In this document: in pieces, positions 29,575 through 40,700 of the stretch | Position numbering within the stretch: position 1 is the first letter of the stretch | Layout: every line of letters starts with the position of its first letter | From: Candida dubliniensis CD36 | Taxonomy: Eukaryota > Ascomycota > Pichiomycetes > Serinales > Debaryomycetaceae | DNA: 64,000 nucleotides | Assembly: GCF_000026945.1 (NCBI RefSeq) | Contig: NC_012861.1 | Span: 1,674,001-1,738,000 of the forward strand | Direction: 5' to 3' | Made by a program: the position numbers and the translations under genes | The notes under the pieces: generated by a model | Told to the model about the DNA's origin: nothing | Databases searched by the model: none | The model's input: only the letters and a program-made list of their open reading frames with translations

Positions 29575-29653
29575 ACAATTATGCTGTTTGTTTTTGTTAA
29601 TATATATATATATATATAGCAGAATATAATTCTAAAAGTGATTAGGGATGAAT

Positions 29654-30193
29654 TCAGTTTATTATGACGTTCGAGTTCGGTGTAGTTGCGTTGGTTGAGA
29701 TATTTGATGTTCTGTCAAAAAGCGATTTGAAAGATGAATGATTTGAAAATAGAGAGTTCTGTGAATTCGCTATAACAATTTTCCTAGCACATGTGGTTGA
29801 TTTGGGACGGATACAGTTTCTACTGAATAATGGGATTGCTAATGTAGTGCAAACATGACGTGATGGGACTGGAAATGTGTCTTTTGTGTTGGCAAGATCT
29901 TGGTGAACATGTTGTAGAGTTTCAATTTTTCGTGATACCAATCGTTTCTTGATTTGTAATAACTTTTTAATTGGAAGTAAGTTTTTGAACTTGATTATGA
30001 TTTGTTTTAGTTTAGTATTCAACCGGTACTTGGTTTGAGTATCACTGTTGGTATCTCTTGGAATATATATAGCCTCAGACAACCCATTTGTTCCTAGAAG
30101 CGCTGATCTCACATTGTTTGCAACAAACTCCAATTCTCGATTGTTTTCTGTATCATTTGCTGCTGCATTTGAATAGATTTCTCCTATGTACAT
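29654..30193 (-). CDS. Hypothetical protein, 179 residues
   Basis: I do not recognise this protein. It starts MYIGEIYSNAAANDTENNRE and has a lysine-rich middle (LNTKLKQIIIKFKNLLPIKK, then LLQIKKRLVSRKIETLQ) that could form a basic helix, followed by a Ser/Asn-rich tail. No membrane segment, signal peptide or cysteine pattern suggests a family. The frame is longer than expected by chance in such AT-rich DNA, ends 80 bp from the stop of the peroxisomal hydrolase gene (convergent), and has coding-like composition, so it is kept at modest confidence. Confidence 0.45.
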   Translation of the reverse strand: MYIGEIYSNAAANDTENNRELEFVANNVRSALLGTNGLSEAIYIPRDTNSDTQTKYRLNTKLKQIIIKFKNLLPIKKLLQIKKRLVSRKIETLQHVHQDLANTKDTFPVPSRHVCTTLAIPLFSRNCIRPKSTTCARKIVIANSQNSLFSNHSSFKSLFDRTSNISTNATTPNSNVIIN

Positions 30194-32303
30194 GATTCAG
30201 CTGTTTGAGGAAGAAAAGACAAGTTTTTAATGTATTGATAGTATTGGTAGAGATTTACCGCCAACTTCTTTCTATAAAACAGGTAGTACAGTAGTGTAAA
30301 GAAACTAGGTTGGTTTGGTTGCCAAAAAAAAAAAAAAAAAAAAGAAAAAAAACTGACACAACGACGATATCACTAGTTACTACACAATGTCTACTTAACT
30401 AATATTTCCCCAAAACTTTGTTTTCTTTAAGTCAATCTCTAGAGCAAAGTTTGGACCGACCGTAGGGATGGACAGGTTATCGCCCCCACAACAGCAATTA
30501 TACTGCTGAGGACTTGGTCAAGCCATGGATTCCCACCACCATTCCAGCTTCAATATGAGGGGTGGGTGTGAACCTTTGACCTTGCATTGGCACCAACACG
30601 TAGCTGCAGAACCAGCTTACACATTGGCTTTAGCACTTGCACGAGCACCGATACCACTGCATTTTGGGCTAATATCAACCCTAGCAATGGCTCTAGCACC
30701 CACACTTGTGCATGCACAATGCCTGCTTAGAAGAGAAGCGCTGCACTATAAGAAAAGTTTCGTATCCGTGGACCCCTCTACGTCTTCCTCGGACCTACTT
30801 CTCTCCCAATAGCACCATTCATATCATCGTATCTCCTATCACCCAGAACGTCGTATCCTACGTAACTTATACACAATAGACATCTACATAGCTACACAAT
30901 GAATTTTAGCACCAAGCAAATTATAACAGCTGTAACAATAATAGTACATTGATTATCAACTAGCAACCTATTAGTGTATGATTTTTGTCAAGCGGCAAAC
31001 AAATTTTGTTACTATTTTATGTCAGCGGTATCCTTGTTTGTGGATGCAAAAAAGTAATCTCTTCCATTGAAACAACACCAAGCTGGACCACCTATGAGCA
31101 GTAAACAATTGGAGCAACATAATTCACAACCTTGAATGACTTATATCAAATTAATTAAGTTTAGGATATCAGTTAGCGGCTATAGGATTAAGGAACATTG
31201 GATTAATTTTGGGAAAAACAACAGCATCAACGAATAACAAGCAGCAAGGATCTGGGAATCAACATGAATGTATTGAGTTATAAAGGATTGATTGATTCAT
31301 CAAGTATTGATTGGTTTGAATTATAAACTATTGATTGATTTATATTGAAAAGAAAGAAAAGAAAAAGAAAAAGTGAAAAGAAAAGGAAAAAAAAAATTCT
31401 GGATGCAAAAGAAATTTAGGCTATTTATATAGTAAAGAAAAATTTAACTATAGGGACTGCAAAAAATTGCAATTGTGGTCAGCGTCAAATTATAGGGGGG
31501 GGGGGGAGAGTATTAGCCGCCAATAGCCTATTTGTGTTTGTCAACAATGAAATTTTGCCGCCAATAAAATGCATAAACAATGGAGAGACATATCCCTTGC
31601 AAAATAAAGAGTTCTTTCAATAGTTCTAGTACATTCAAGAAAGCAACAGAATTGGTGATTAGCTCAAGAATTGTCTTAGGTAAATCCGTGCTGATTGATT
31701 ATAACATGTCACAGTGTTTAGCGCAATAATACCCATTAAACCAGATATTGTAACAAAACTACCACTTTGATGAAATAAGAAAGTCTTACTTGTTCCATTG
31801 AGTATATTCAATCTCAGTCATAAGAAGATGCTTAACATTTATGAGACAATAAAAGGTTAATCCATAAACTGCAGAATATAGTGTGTCACGTGGACACACA
31901 ATTGAGGAGATGCCTGAGATCTAATAGAGTTACCAATCAAAGAAGCCATTTTGAGTTTATAGCACGTTTTAGATGGATATTTGAGTCTATTAAGACCACT
32001 TATGAAGCTTTATTGTAAACCTTAATTTCTTGTTTTATTGCTCTCAGGATTTGAATTCATTTAGATACCTAAATTAGTAATTACGGAAATAGGCCACCGA
32101 AAAAAAAATTAATTATAGGACTATAAAAGTATCATTGGGGAAGTAAAATTTCATTTCTTACCAATCAACGCTATTCAAGAAGCTACACAAGTCTGGAGCA
32201 ATATACTTATCCATTTACCACTTGTTTAGTCCTTATTATTATTACTACTCGTTGCACGATTTTCCTTCAATACTTAAGAAACACACGTGTATTATTATTT
32301 AAC
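30194..32303. other. Long region without recognised genes, including a GC-rich island
   Basis: The 2.1 kb between two genes contains an A-run at about 30325-30342, a GC-rich block (about 30430-30830, listed separately), a G-run at about 31496-31507 and AT-rich sequence. At about 31210-31290 a short readable piece (GKTTASTNNKQQGSGNQHEC) precedes a stop and could be eroded coding sequence, but no family is recognised. Confidence 0.4.
30430..30830. other. GC-rich anomalous island with a small hairpin
   Basis: This block is visibly more GC-rich than everything around it. It contains a perfect hairpin at 30492-30508 (stem CAGCA/TGCTG, 7-base loop). A 95-codon plus-strand frame at 30525-30812 has quasi-repeated Ala-Leu stretches (TLALALARAPIPLHFG, LAMALAPTLVHA). 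No protein family, tRNA box pattern or snoRNA box set is convincing. It may be a structured RNA, a foreign fragment or old mobile DNA. Confidence 0.35.
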
Positions 32304-33365
32304 ATGGGTGCAATTACGCGATCTAAATCACTAACCACCAAATCTGTTGCCACTTCCCCCACCAAAGTCACAACAATTACAAAAACAACAATAGTTGATT
32401 CGAATTCAAAACTCTTACAATCATCAACTGGGAATGCCAAAATCAATAAGAAACCGAAATTAACCAAACCGAAACCTAAATTGACCAAATCATCACTGGA
32501 TCTAGAAGATCTATTAACTCATATCACCATACCACAAGATCTTTCTCTTCCACCGAAATATATTGAAGATCATACACCAGAATTTATCAAGGGAATTTAT
32601 CATATACTTAAAATTGACCCAAGTTTATATCCAGTTATTGTACATCAAAATTTTAGAAGTTTCAGTAGTTTAACCTATACAAATGTAACTATGAATGAGA
32701 ATTACAATAACACCAATATTGATAAAGATAATCCAATTCATAATTATTGGTATTCATTGATTCGATCGGTTATTGCTCAACAAGTAAGTGGTGCTGCCGC
32801 CAAAGCCATTCAAACAAGATTTGAAGGATTATTTAATGGAATACCAACCCCTGATAAAACATTGAAATTCTCCGCTGAAGAATTGAAAAATGTTGGATTA
32901 TCAAATATGAAAGTGAAATATGTTCAAAGTATAAGTGAAGCATTTAATGATCCCAATAATCATTTGACTCAATTAGAATTTTATAAACAATCAAATTTAG
33001 ACGATATATTAACTGAATTATGTAAATTAAAAGGCATTGGTATATGGTCAGCAAAAATGTTTGCTATGTTTACTTTAGAAGAAATGGATGTATTTGCTGA
33101 AGATGATTTAGGAATAGCACGAGGAATGGCTCGGTATTTAAATAAACGACCTGAATTGTTGAAACAAATCAAACAAGAATGTTTAAATGATGAAGAAAGT
33201 CAATTATTATTGAAACGGAAACTGAAATTTGCCAATAAAACTGATTCTAAACGAAATTGGACCCCTATTCATGATGCATATGTTAAATATGCTGCCAAAA
33301 AATTCCTGCCTTATCGTAGTGTATTCATGATGATTTTATGGAGATTGAGTTCTACAAATATTTGA
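32304..33365 (+). CDS. MAG1: 3-methyladenine DNA glycosylase (AlkA/Mag1 type)
   Basis: The 353-residue protein is a helix-hairpin-helix base excision glycosylase that removes alkylated purines. The domain starts near residue 145 (YWYSLIRSVIAQQVSGAAAK). It contains the HhH-GPD hairpin LCKLKGIGIWSAKMF (about 237-251) and the catalytic Asp in VFAEDDLGIARG (about 262-272), ending with PYRSVFMMILWRLS. The first 130 residues are basic and Ser/Thr/Lys-rich, as expected for a nuclear targeting extension, and are longer than in yeast Mag1 (296 residues). It is convergent with the neighbouring minus-strand gene. The assignment is firm; an alternative name would be any AlkA-like glycosylase. Confidence 0.92.
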   Translation: MGAITRSKSLTTKSVATSPTKVTTITKTTIVDSNSKLLQSSTGNAKINKKPKLTKPKPKLTKSSLDLEDLLTHITIPQDLSLPPKYIEDHTPEFIKGIYHILKIDPSLYPVIVHQNFRSFSSLTYTNVTMNENYNNTNIDKDNPIHNYWYSLIRSVIAQQVSGAAAKAIQTRFEGLFNGIPTPDKTLKFSAEELKNVGLSNMKVKYVQSISEAFNDPNNHLTQLEFYKQSNLDDILTELCKLKGIGIWSAKMFAMFTLEEMDVFAEDDLGIARGMARYLNKRPELLKQIKQECLNDEESQLLLKRKLKFANKTDSKRNWTPIHDAYVKYAAKKFLPYRSVFMMILWRLSSTNI

Positions 33366-33457
33366 TGTGTTGGAAAAATTAGACGAATAGAAGAAACCAA
33401 CTGCTAGATATATATATATATATATATTTATATACGTCTTTGTATTATTCACTATTA

Positions 33458-34492
33458 TTAGCCTAGTAATAGAAAAGTTAAAGCAATAATTAAGCATGCA
33501 GTAGGTTTAGAAATTTTGATCCATAATAATGGAGCTGAATTTTCATCTTCTCCACCAATAGAAATAACTTTAGGTGACCCTTTTGCTTCTTTTAATTTAT
33601 TTAATTCTTTTTCAATTTCTCCTAATCCATAATCCAAATTTTTCAATCTTAAAAATTCTAAATCTGATGAATTAAATCCTTGTTCTTCAACCAAGTAATG
33701 AATAAATTCTTCAATATCTAATTCAATTTCATTTTTTTGAATATAATTTTTTGATGATGAATGTTTTTTACCAAATTCATTCTTACCTTCATCAGCAATT
33801 AATCTTACCCAACGTTTTAAATCTCGAGGATCACTAACAGTATCATCATAATTCTTAATACGAGATTGTAATTGTTTATTTTCTTGATTAGATTTGGATT
33901 TGTATTTGTCACGTAATGGGCCGGAAGATGATGATGAAGAGGAGGAAGACATGGTAGACACTTTTTGTTCTTTGAAAATTAAAAAATCTTTGATCCAAGA
34001 TCTTCTTGAATGTACCACTGTAGGAGGAGCTGAAGAAGAAAGTGATTTAAACGTAGCATCAGATTTATCATTACTACTATCTTCATCATCACTAGAATCA
34101 CTTTTGTTTCCGTCGTTTTCACTATCAAAAGAATCACCATCACCATTTGTTGGGATTGATGTTTCCAATAATTCTTGGGTGGTTGTTGTTGTTCCCAGAA
34201 TAGCAATATCTTTTCTAAATCGAGATCTTAATCCATAATGAGGATAATTTATCCGTTTAGGAATAAATGATTCTTTAATACTTTGTTGCTTCTCAGTGAT
34301 CGGTATTTCTAGATTTTCTTGCAATTCCGGTAAATATTTTTTAAATTTAGATTTGATAATTAAACCAGGATTATCAATTTCTTCATTATTTATCGATATA
34401 TCAAATGTATCACCAGTGGACAAAAAAAACATTGCTAGTGTTAGCCATATAATATATCGTGGAATCATTGAATAAAATAGAAGTATTTTCAT
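33458..34492 (-). CDS. Secreted or GPI-type protein of unknown function
   Basis: The 344-residue protein begins with a hydrophobic signal-peptide-like segment (MIPRYIIWLTLAMFFLSTGD after a second in-frame ATG at 34468) and ends in a second hydrophobic stretch running to the last residue (ACLIIALTFLLLG). That combination is typical of a GPI-anchored protein, though a C-terminal membrane anchor is also possible. The middle is Ser/Asp-rich with a serine run (about 182-190), and a helical, charged part follows (DLKRWVRLIADEGKNEFGKK; IEEFIHYLVEEQGFNSSDLE). I recognise no family. Either ATG may be used; the second gives the more conventional signal peptide. It is convergent with MAG1. Confidence 0.65.
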   Translation of the reverse strand: MKILLFYSMIPRYIIWLTLAMFFLSTGDTFDISINNEEIDNPGLIIKSKFKKYLPELQENLEIPITEKQQSIKESFIPKRINYPHYGLRSRFRKDIAILGTTTTTQELLETSIPTNGDGDSFDSENDGNKSDSSDDEDSSNDKSDATFKSLSSSAPPTVVHSRRSWIKDFLIFKEQKVSTMSSSSSSSSSGPLRDKYKSKSNQENKQLQSRIKNYDDTVSDPRDLKRWVRLIADEGKNEFGKKHSSSKNYIQKNEIELDIEEFIHYLVEEQGFNSSDLEFLRLKNLDYGLGEIEKELNKLKEAKGSPKVISIGGEDENSAPLLWIKISKPTACLIIALTFLLLG

Positions 34493-37400
34493 AGCTATTG
34501 TACATGGTTTAATATCAAATGTTCGTGATTTGCAAAACTAGGAGTTTTTTTCTTTGAATAATAGATATGCTACCTCTTTTGTTTTTTTTTTTGCAACCAT
34601 ACCATAAATATCTGCTTTTACAAAACCTTGAAGTTAATACTTCTTTCTATTGGTTTTTAAGGTTGTGAAGAATTAGATATTATACAAGATTGTCATTTCC
34701 ATCTATACCATTGATTTATAACAAACCATTCATAGAGTATCAACTGTTCTTTGATATTGGCAATACTTCATTAATAGTTGACTCCACCTGTCAGACCAAT
34801 AGACATCTGCTAACACTCATTGTGTATTTGGCAAACACAAAAAGACATGCCACTTAACATTTTACAATCACTAAATCCAAGTATTTGGTTTCATAATGGA
34901 ATGTTAGAAATAATGTCAGAATTAGTGGGACATCTAAATTATCGAACAATGAAAAAAAATTTGAATTTTAGACACTAAAAATCAAAAATTTCAGGGGTAA
35001 AAAAAAAAAATTGTCTCCAGACACAGAAAATAAAATTGTTCTAGACTAAATGGTGTATGCAGTCTCTTTTTGTTAAGGGTGTCTGTTTGTAATTGAAACT
35101 TGCAAATTGACGAAAAGAAGCCAATTGTCGTTTATGCATTACCAACATCCACGACCTGTCGCTGTAAGCACAGTTTTATTGTTAGAGTCATCATCCCTAA
35201 AGAAGTTTAAAACCAGATGATACAGCAATAATTGATAAGGCACATAATGATATGGCATGTAAGGTACCATGTGGTGATACAACAGGGAAAAGATTACCAT
35301 TGACAAAGCTTTAACGTTTTAGATACAAAGGTTCAACAAAGAATGGAATAGTGTGGCTGGATGGTAGGTGTTTGAAAGGCCAATAATTGTCGATCCTACC
35401 GCGACAAAGCGAGGGGAAGAGTTATTATGTAAATCAAAGATTAGTTTCGTTTTGGATGTTTGCAAGCATGATTGACAACTCGAGGCATTGCAAGATCCCT
35501 AACGTGGTCAAAAGAAGGTAAACGTGCTTGTTATTGAAGAATTGAGGAAAACTGAGAGGGAGGAGAAACAACCATGATAATGGAAAGGTCGGAATTATGA
35601 TAATAAGCTCAGATACCTAGACAAGGGGTTTAGGAACCGAGAGATTGTAGTCAAGAACAATAGAACTTAGTTGATAATGCAAAGCACTATTATTATTATT
35701 TAGTTCTATCCTCATCATACTATAATGCAATTCAGAGCCCAAGGCTAGTAGATCAAGCTTTTCCTCAATTGCCATAAACCAAAACAAAAAAATGCAAGGA
35801 TTCGTCGTGTTTAAGGGTTTTGAGAGATTGATTTGAAATTCTTTTCTTTTTTTTTTCTTTTTTTGATCGTTTTGTCCAACTTTAATTCCATTTTACTATA
35901 AAATCATTCGTTTTCGATAGTTATTGGTTTGAATGTGTGTGTATATATATTGTTTGCTTTGTTCGTCCTTTCGATTACGCGACGATGGTTGTTTCAATTT
36001 ATTTTTTTGTTAGTGTCTTTGTTTTGGGGGATATTTAGGAGGTTGTACATAAGTAGATAATAATTACACTCTATTATTGATAGCAATCTCAAATGTTTCA
36101 ACTAATAATTCAGGAAACGAGTTAATACATATTCTATTATTATTATTATTTGTCAGGTTTATTAGTATTCGTTTCTGGTTGGAATTATTTGATGTTGGCT
36201 GGCCGCCCACAAATAATAAATTCTCTTTTTTATTTTGGTTTTTGTGTATTGAAAAACGTGGAATTTCATTATTGTTTAAACCCTCTTTCCAAAATGTATT
36301 CTCTGTTTAATGGTGCAAGTTTAACCTGTACTACTGCAAAATAAGCACTTGTTGTTGTTGTTAGAGGCGATTTTAGAATTACCCGAAGTATCAACACAAA
36401 GTGATTATTATGAGTTATAGAAATGAAGAAGAAGGGATTCAAGGAAGCAAAACTAAAAATTTCTTTCAAACAATTTTTGTTGTTGTTCTTCTTTCTTTCT
36501 TTTCATTTCTTCTCTTTTATTTATTGATCAAATTATTTGTTTTCCACCTTTAAATTAGTTCTTTCTTATTCAGTTCACTTTCAATAAGGTCAACATAAGT
36601 ATAACTAGAACATTTCAATTCATAGATACATTTTAGTTCTAGAAGAAAAGATTGACAAAAAAGAGAACAAAAAAAAAACAGCACATTTAGAGACAGATAA
36701 GCATTGACAACAAATACACACTATTATACAACTCTTACAACCAACCCAACCCGAACCAAAGAAGATCTGTTTAAAGATTCTTTTTTGTTATTCTGTTGAA
36801 AATTACGATACGTCCCAACTTCTTTTTTAGGAATATAGTGTGGATTATTTATCACAAGAATCAAACCACCTCAATACATTCGCTTCCTCGATTATTTTTC
36901 CATTTAAATTGGTATTATTTTACTTGGGATTGAGCTTAAATAAGAACAAAGAACAATATCTCGATCAAATAATTATTATCATCTAGAGTTATTTGTATTC
37001 TTATTTCAGATTTGTGATTACACTTTTCAAACCTAAAAACTATATATACACATATATCTACGTTTTAGTTGTGGATTGGGTCCCTGTTGATTCTGTCAAA
37101 TTCCTCGGCAAGTTTAACAATCAAAGAGAACACATTTTTTTTTGTTATCCGATTCCAGCAGGTTTTTTTTAGCTATACGAGTCTAGTTTTCATCTAAACT
37201 AACAAGCCATTAATTTGGACAATAATTAACTATTATAAGGAAATTCAACCTGGTTATCCAGAATAATTAAATCATAATTTTATGTCAAATTGAATTTTGC
37301 TTTGCTTTGTTTGATTGTATTTTTATCATTTGGTACACTCCCCACTACTCCTTTAAATTTTAATCAAGCAACAAAATTTCTAATTGATATTTTTTCTGCT

Positions 37401-37729
37401 TCCCACTACTAAACTAAGACTAAGACTAAAACTAAGACTAAGACTAAGAATAGAAAGAGAAAAAAAGAACGAACTTTACAAAGAGAGTCCCCCTTAAAGG
37501 AAAAACAAATATTTCAAAAAAATTTTATTATTTAATAATTTATTTTTATTTTTAGCTCAACAAATTTATATCTTCTAAAGAAAGATAACCTTTAGAGTTA
37601 ACTTTTCCTTATTTCCCTTCCTATCAGATTATTTATTACTTCCCACCTTCGTTTATACTTTTTGTTTTCGGTTTTATTTATTGTCCCCCCCCCTCCCTCC
37701 CCTGACAGATATAAGATTGTTCTTTTAAT
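34493..37729. other. Very long intergenic region upstream of BNI4
   Basis: No recognised gene is found in 3.2 kb. From about 35190 to 35530 the plus strand has an unusually stop-poor frame (two stops in about 110 codons) with no known domain, possibly an old pseudogene. The right half is dominated by T-rich and AT-rich sequence, an ACTAAG-type hexamer array near 37407-37447 and a C-run near 37684-37700, consistent with a long 5' leader. Long upstream regions are common for morphogenesis genes in Candida. Confidence 0.5.
37407..37447. repeat. Short tandem array of ACTAAG/ACTAAA units
   Basis: The hexamer ACTAAG, with ACTAAA variants, is repeated about seven times in the leader region of BNI4. 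Simple repeat, no evident function. Confidence 0.75.
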
Positions 37730-40700
37730 ATGACAGAACATAGTTCCCGAAGAAATTCTTTGACTTCAATGTCTACCACTGCATCATCGCAGAATAATAT
37801 CTCCGTACATGATTTATCTACTGACAACTTAATTGCTGTGGATAACAAATTTGTGAAAAAACCAACAAAGAAATTCCCCAACAGTAACGGAATCTCACCA
37901 AAACTACTAAGTGACGCAAGTTTTCGAAGTCCTCCTATGGGTGGTAGTTCCTTTTATTCTAAAGAAGGGGTATACTATTTCCCCAATGGTGAAGTATTCC
38001 GACCAAGAACAGCACCAGCAAAGAGAAATCGACCAAGCAAGATTCATACTGATTCTCCACCAACCAAACCCGACAACACTTTTCCATCAGTTGACACTAC
38101 CATACCCAATCACTCTTTTGCAACAGATTCACCAACCCATAGTCCGGTCCACTCTTCCAATTCTTCATCTGCAAATAGTGCTTCTACTTTGCCTAGCAAT
38201 GGTGGGAAAACTTCAATACATTCGAATAATTCATTGACATCACTACCTAAGTCAGCTTCCCTTCAGAATATCAAAGTATTAAATAAACAAAATTTGGTGC
38301 TGAATATAAGAAGCAACAAAGGAGATATTGCAACCAATATTGTTCTTGAAGATAGTGCCACAAAGTTGCCATATGAATCATATCGTAATAGCAACAGCAG
38401 TTCTAGTTTGAAAAATAGTCACAAACTCCAATCTCAAAATATCACCAAAACTGAGCAGTATTCTAACGCATCATCATTCTCATCACAGACATCTAATGTT
38501 TCCAATGTTTCTAATTTATTGGTGGAAAATGCCGACAATTCTAATTCTAATGTAAATCGTTCAGCAACAAATACCCCATCTACATCGATAAGTGACGATC
38601 ACAACCGACTTTCCAATGAAATCAGAAATAGTTCCGGGTCATCTTGCGACGATAACAACAACACTCATTCAGATTCAGCAACTGAAGATGCCGCATTGGC
38701 AACTTTAAACGAGGCTAGTGAGGAAACATTTAGGACAACACCAGCTTCAACTTTGCGCTCAGTTAGTGTAGGACATTCAAACAATTCATCTTGGGATAAT
38801 AGAAACACTTTGGATCTGCGTCGATTTATACGCGATGAATCTGGCTCGTCAAGTTCTCCAAGTGAGAGGAATGTACCAAGATCAAGAAATTTACAACTGT
38901 CGTTGTCTAGCCCTCTCACTGTGGGCAATAATGATTCACCAAATTCGACAAATGATTTTTCTGCTGGTAATACTCCTTCCTTGTTATATGACAACATTCT
39001 GCCATTGGATGTGCTAAAACAACGAGAATTGAGCAACCGTTCCGGAAATAGCTCACCAAACTCCTCGTACGATAGCAGCAACAACTCGAATAATTTTCCT
39101 CAGTTGGGTGCTCCTGTAAGACCAACTTTAAGAGATATTTCTCGCACATCAGAAATGTCTAGTGAAGAAGAGGTTTTCAAGACTCCACTCAGTTCTCCTG
39201 ATCAAGATCTGTTTAAAGAACCCAAAGAAACACCAAAGTTAGCACCACCATCCCCAACATCATTAAAAACTGCCACTCCAATCGTTACACCACCAAACAA
39301 AATCAATGCTCTTCGTCCTCCTCGAATCAGCGCTGGATCAATAGTACATTTCAAGAGACTGAATACTGATACTAGTATTAGTACAAGTACCAATTCTAGT
39401 AGTAGTGGCGGAACCAGTAATCGAAAGAGCCAAATAAGTTTGTTACCAGAGCCAACAATAGACACTGAATCGTTTGTTGAACAGTATTTCCATGATTCAT
39501 CCCCTGAACTGTACCAATTGAGCGAAATTATTTCGAATTTGAATTCTACTCCAACTCAGACTCATCACCAGCAACAACAAGAACAATTAGAAAAAGATCA
39601 AATTGAACAAGAACAGAAACAATACACACAATTGATCAATGAAAAAAGACAACTGTTGCGATCAAGTAGCAATGGAGCTCCAGTCAAGGAACAAATAATT
39701 CAAGTCAGTGAAGATCAGGCGATAAAGTTTATTCCATCACCAACAGATTCTGTAACCACGACGCCAAGAAGTTCAAGGTATTACGATATAAACTCTAGTA
39801 CTTTTAACAAGTTTTTGAATGATAAACAGGTAGATATACCTCCAAGAGGTGATGTTATGATAGTGAACAACAATAAAATCAGAAAGCATCATCGTAATGC
39901 TTCATCTACGTCGTCTGCAGGTGATTTTTTCAATCAACAAAAGAAGACATCAGTTAATGCATCTGGTCCATCTCTGGATCCAGAACCCGCAACACCAAAG
40001 AGAAGTCCCATACAAGAGATATCGACACCTCAGGGAAAAAGTGAATCTCCACCACCGCCACCACCAATTGAAAAATCACCTGGAATGAGAGTGAAAGGAA
40101 GACCGAAGAAAAAAAGATCCAAAAAACACGGAGATAAGAAATCAGATAATGATGCCAAAGATGAACTGCATTCGATTCTGAAGCACATATCTAAAGACTC
40201 TGGGGAAACTAATGGTAAGAAAAAAGAAGTTGAAGAGTTTACCATTCCAATTGCAATTCAGACCCAACCTATAAAGGCTCCACCACCAGCAACTAACCCG
40301 AATATACTGGATCGCCCTGATGCACTGGGACATCTGACTAGTTATAAAAGTAGTGAAAATGAAAGAGATCCAAGTCCTTCGCGACTGGTTTTAAATGATA
40401 CAACAGGTACTTTTGAAGAAGAATTGGCCAAAAAATCTTTAAAATTGAAAGATATGAAGAACGAAGAACACTTTGAAGATTCTGCAACTCCAGATACAAA
40501 GCCATCAATGCCCGTTAGATCTTTGTTATTGAATGAAGATGCTGACAAAAGTAAAACCTTAGGTGATAATTCAACCCAATCAGGATCCAATTTAAATGAA
40601 ATGCCTGACAAGACATTGAAAAAGATAAAGTCATTACCATCAGCTGCTCCAGATAAATCACCAGTTCCTGATCTACTTGTGCCATCATCTGAAAAGCTAC

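Noticed and set aside
30492..30508. tRNA anticodon arm (5-bp stem, 7-base loop)
   Set aside because: No acceptor, D-arm or T-arm with GTTCRA box could be fitted around it on either strand.
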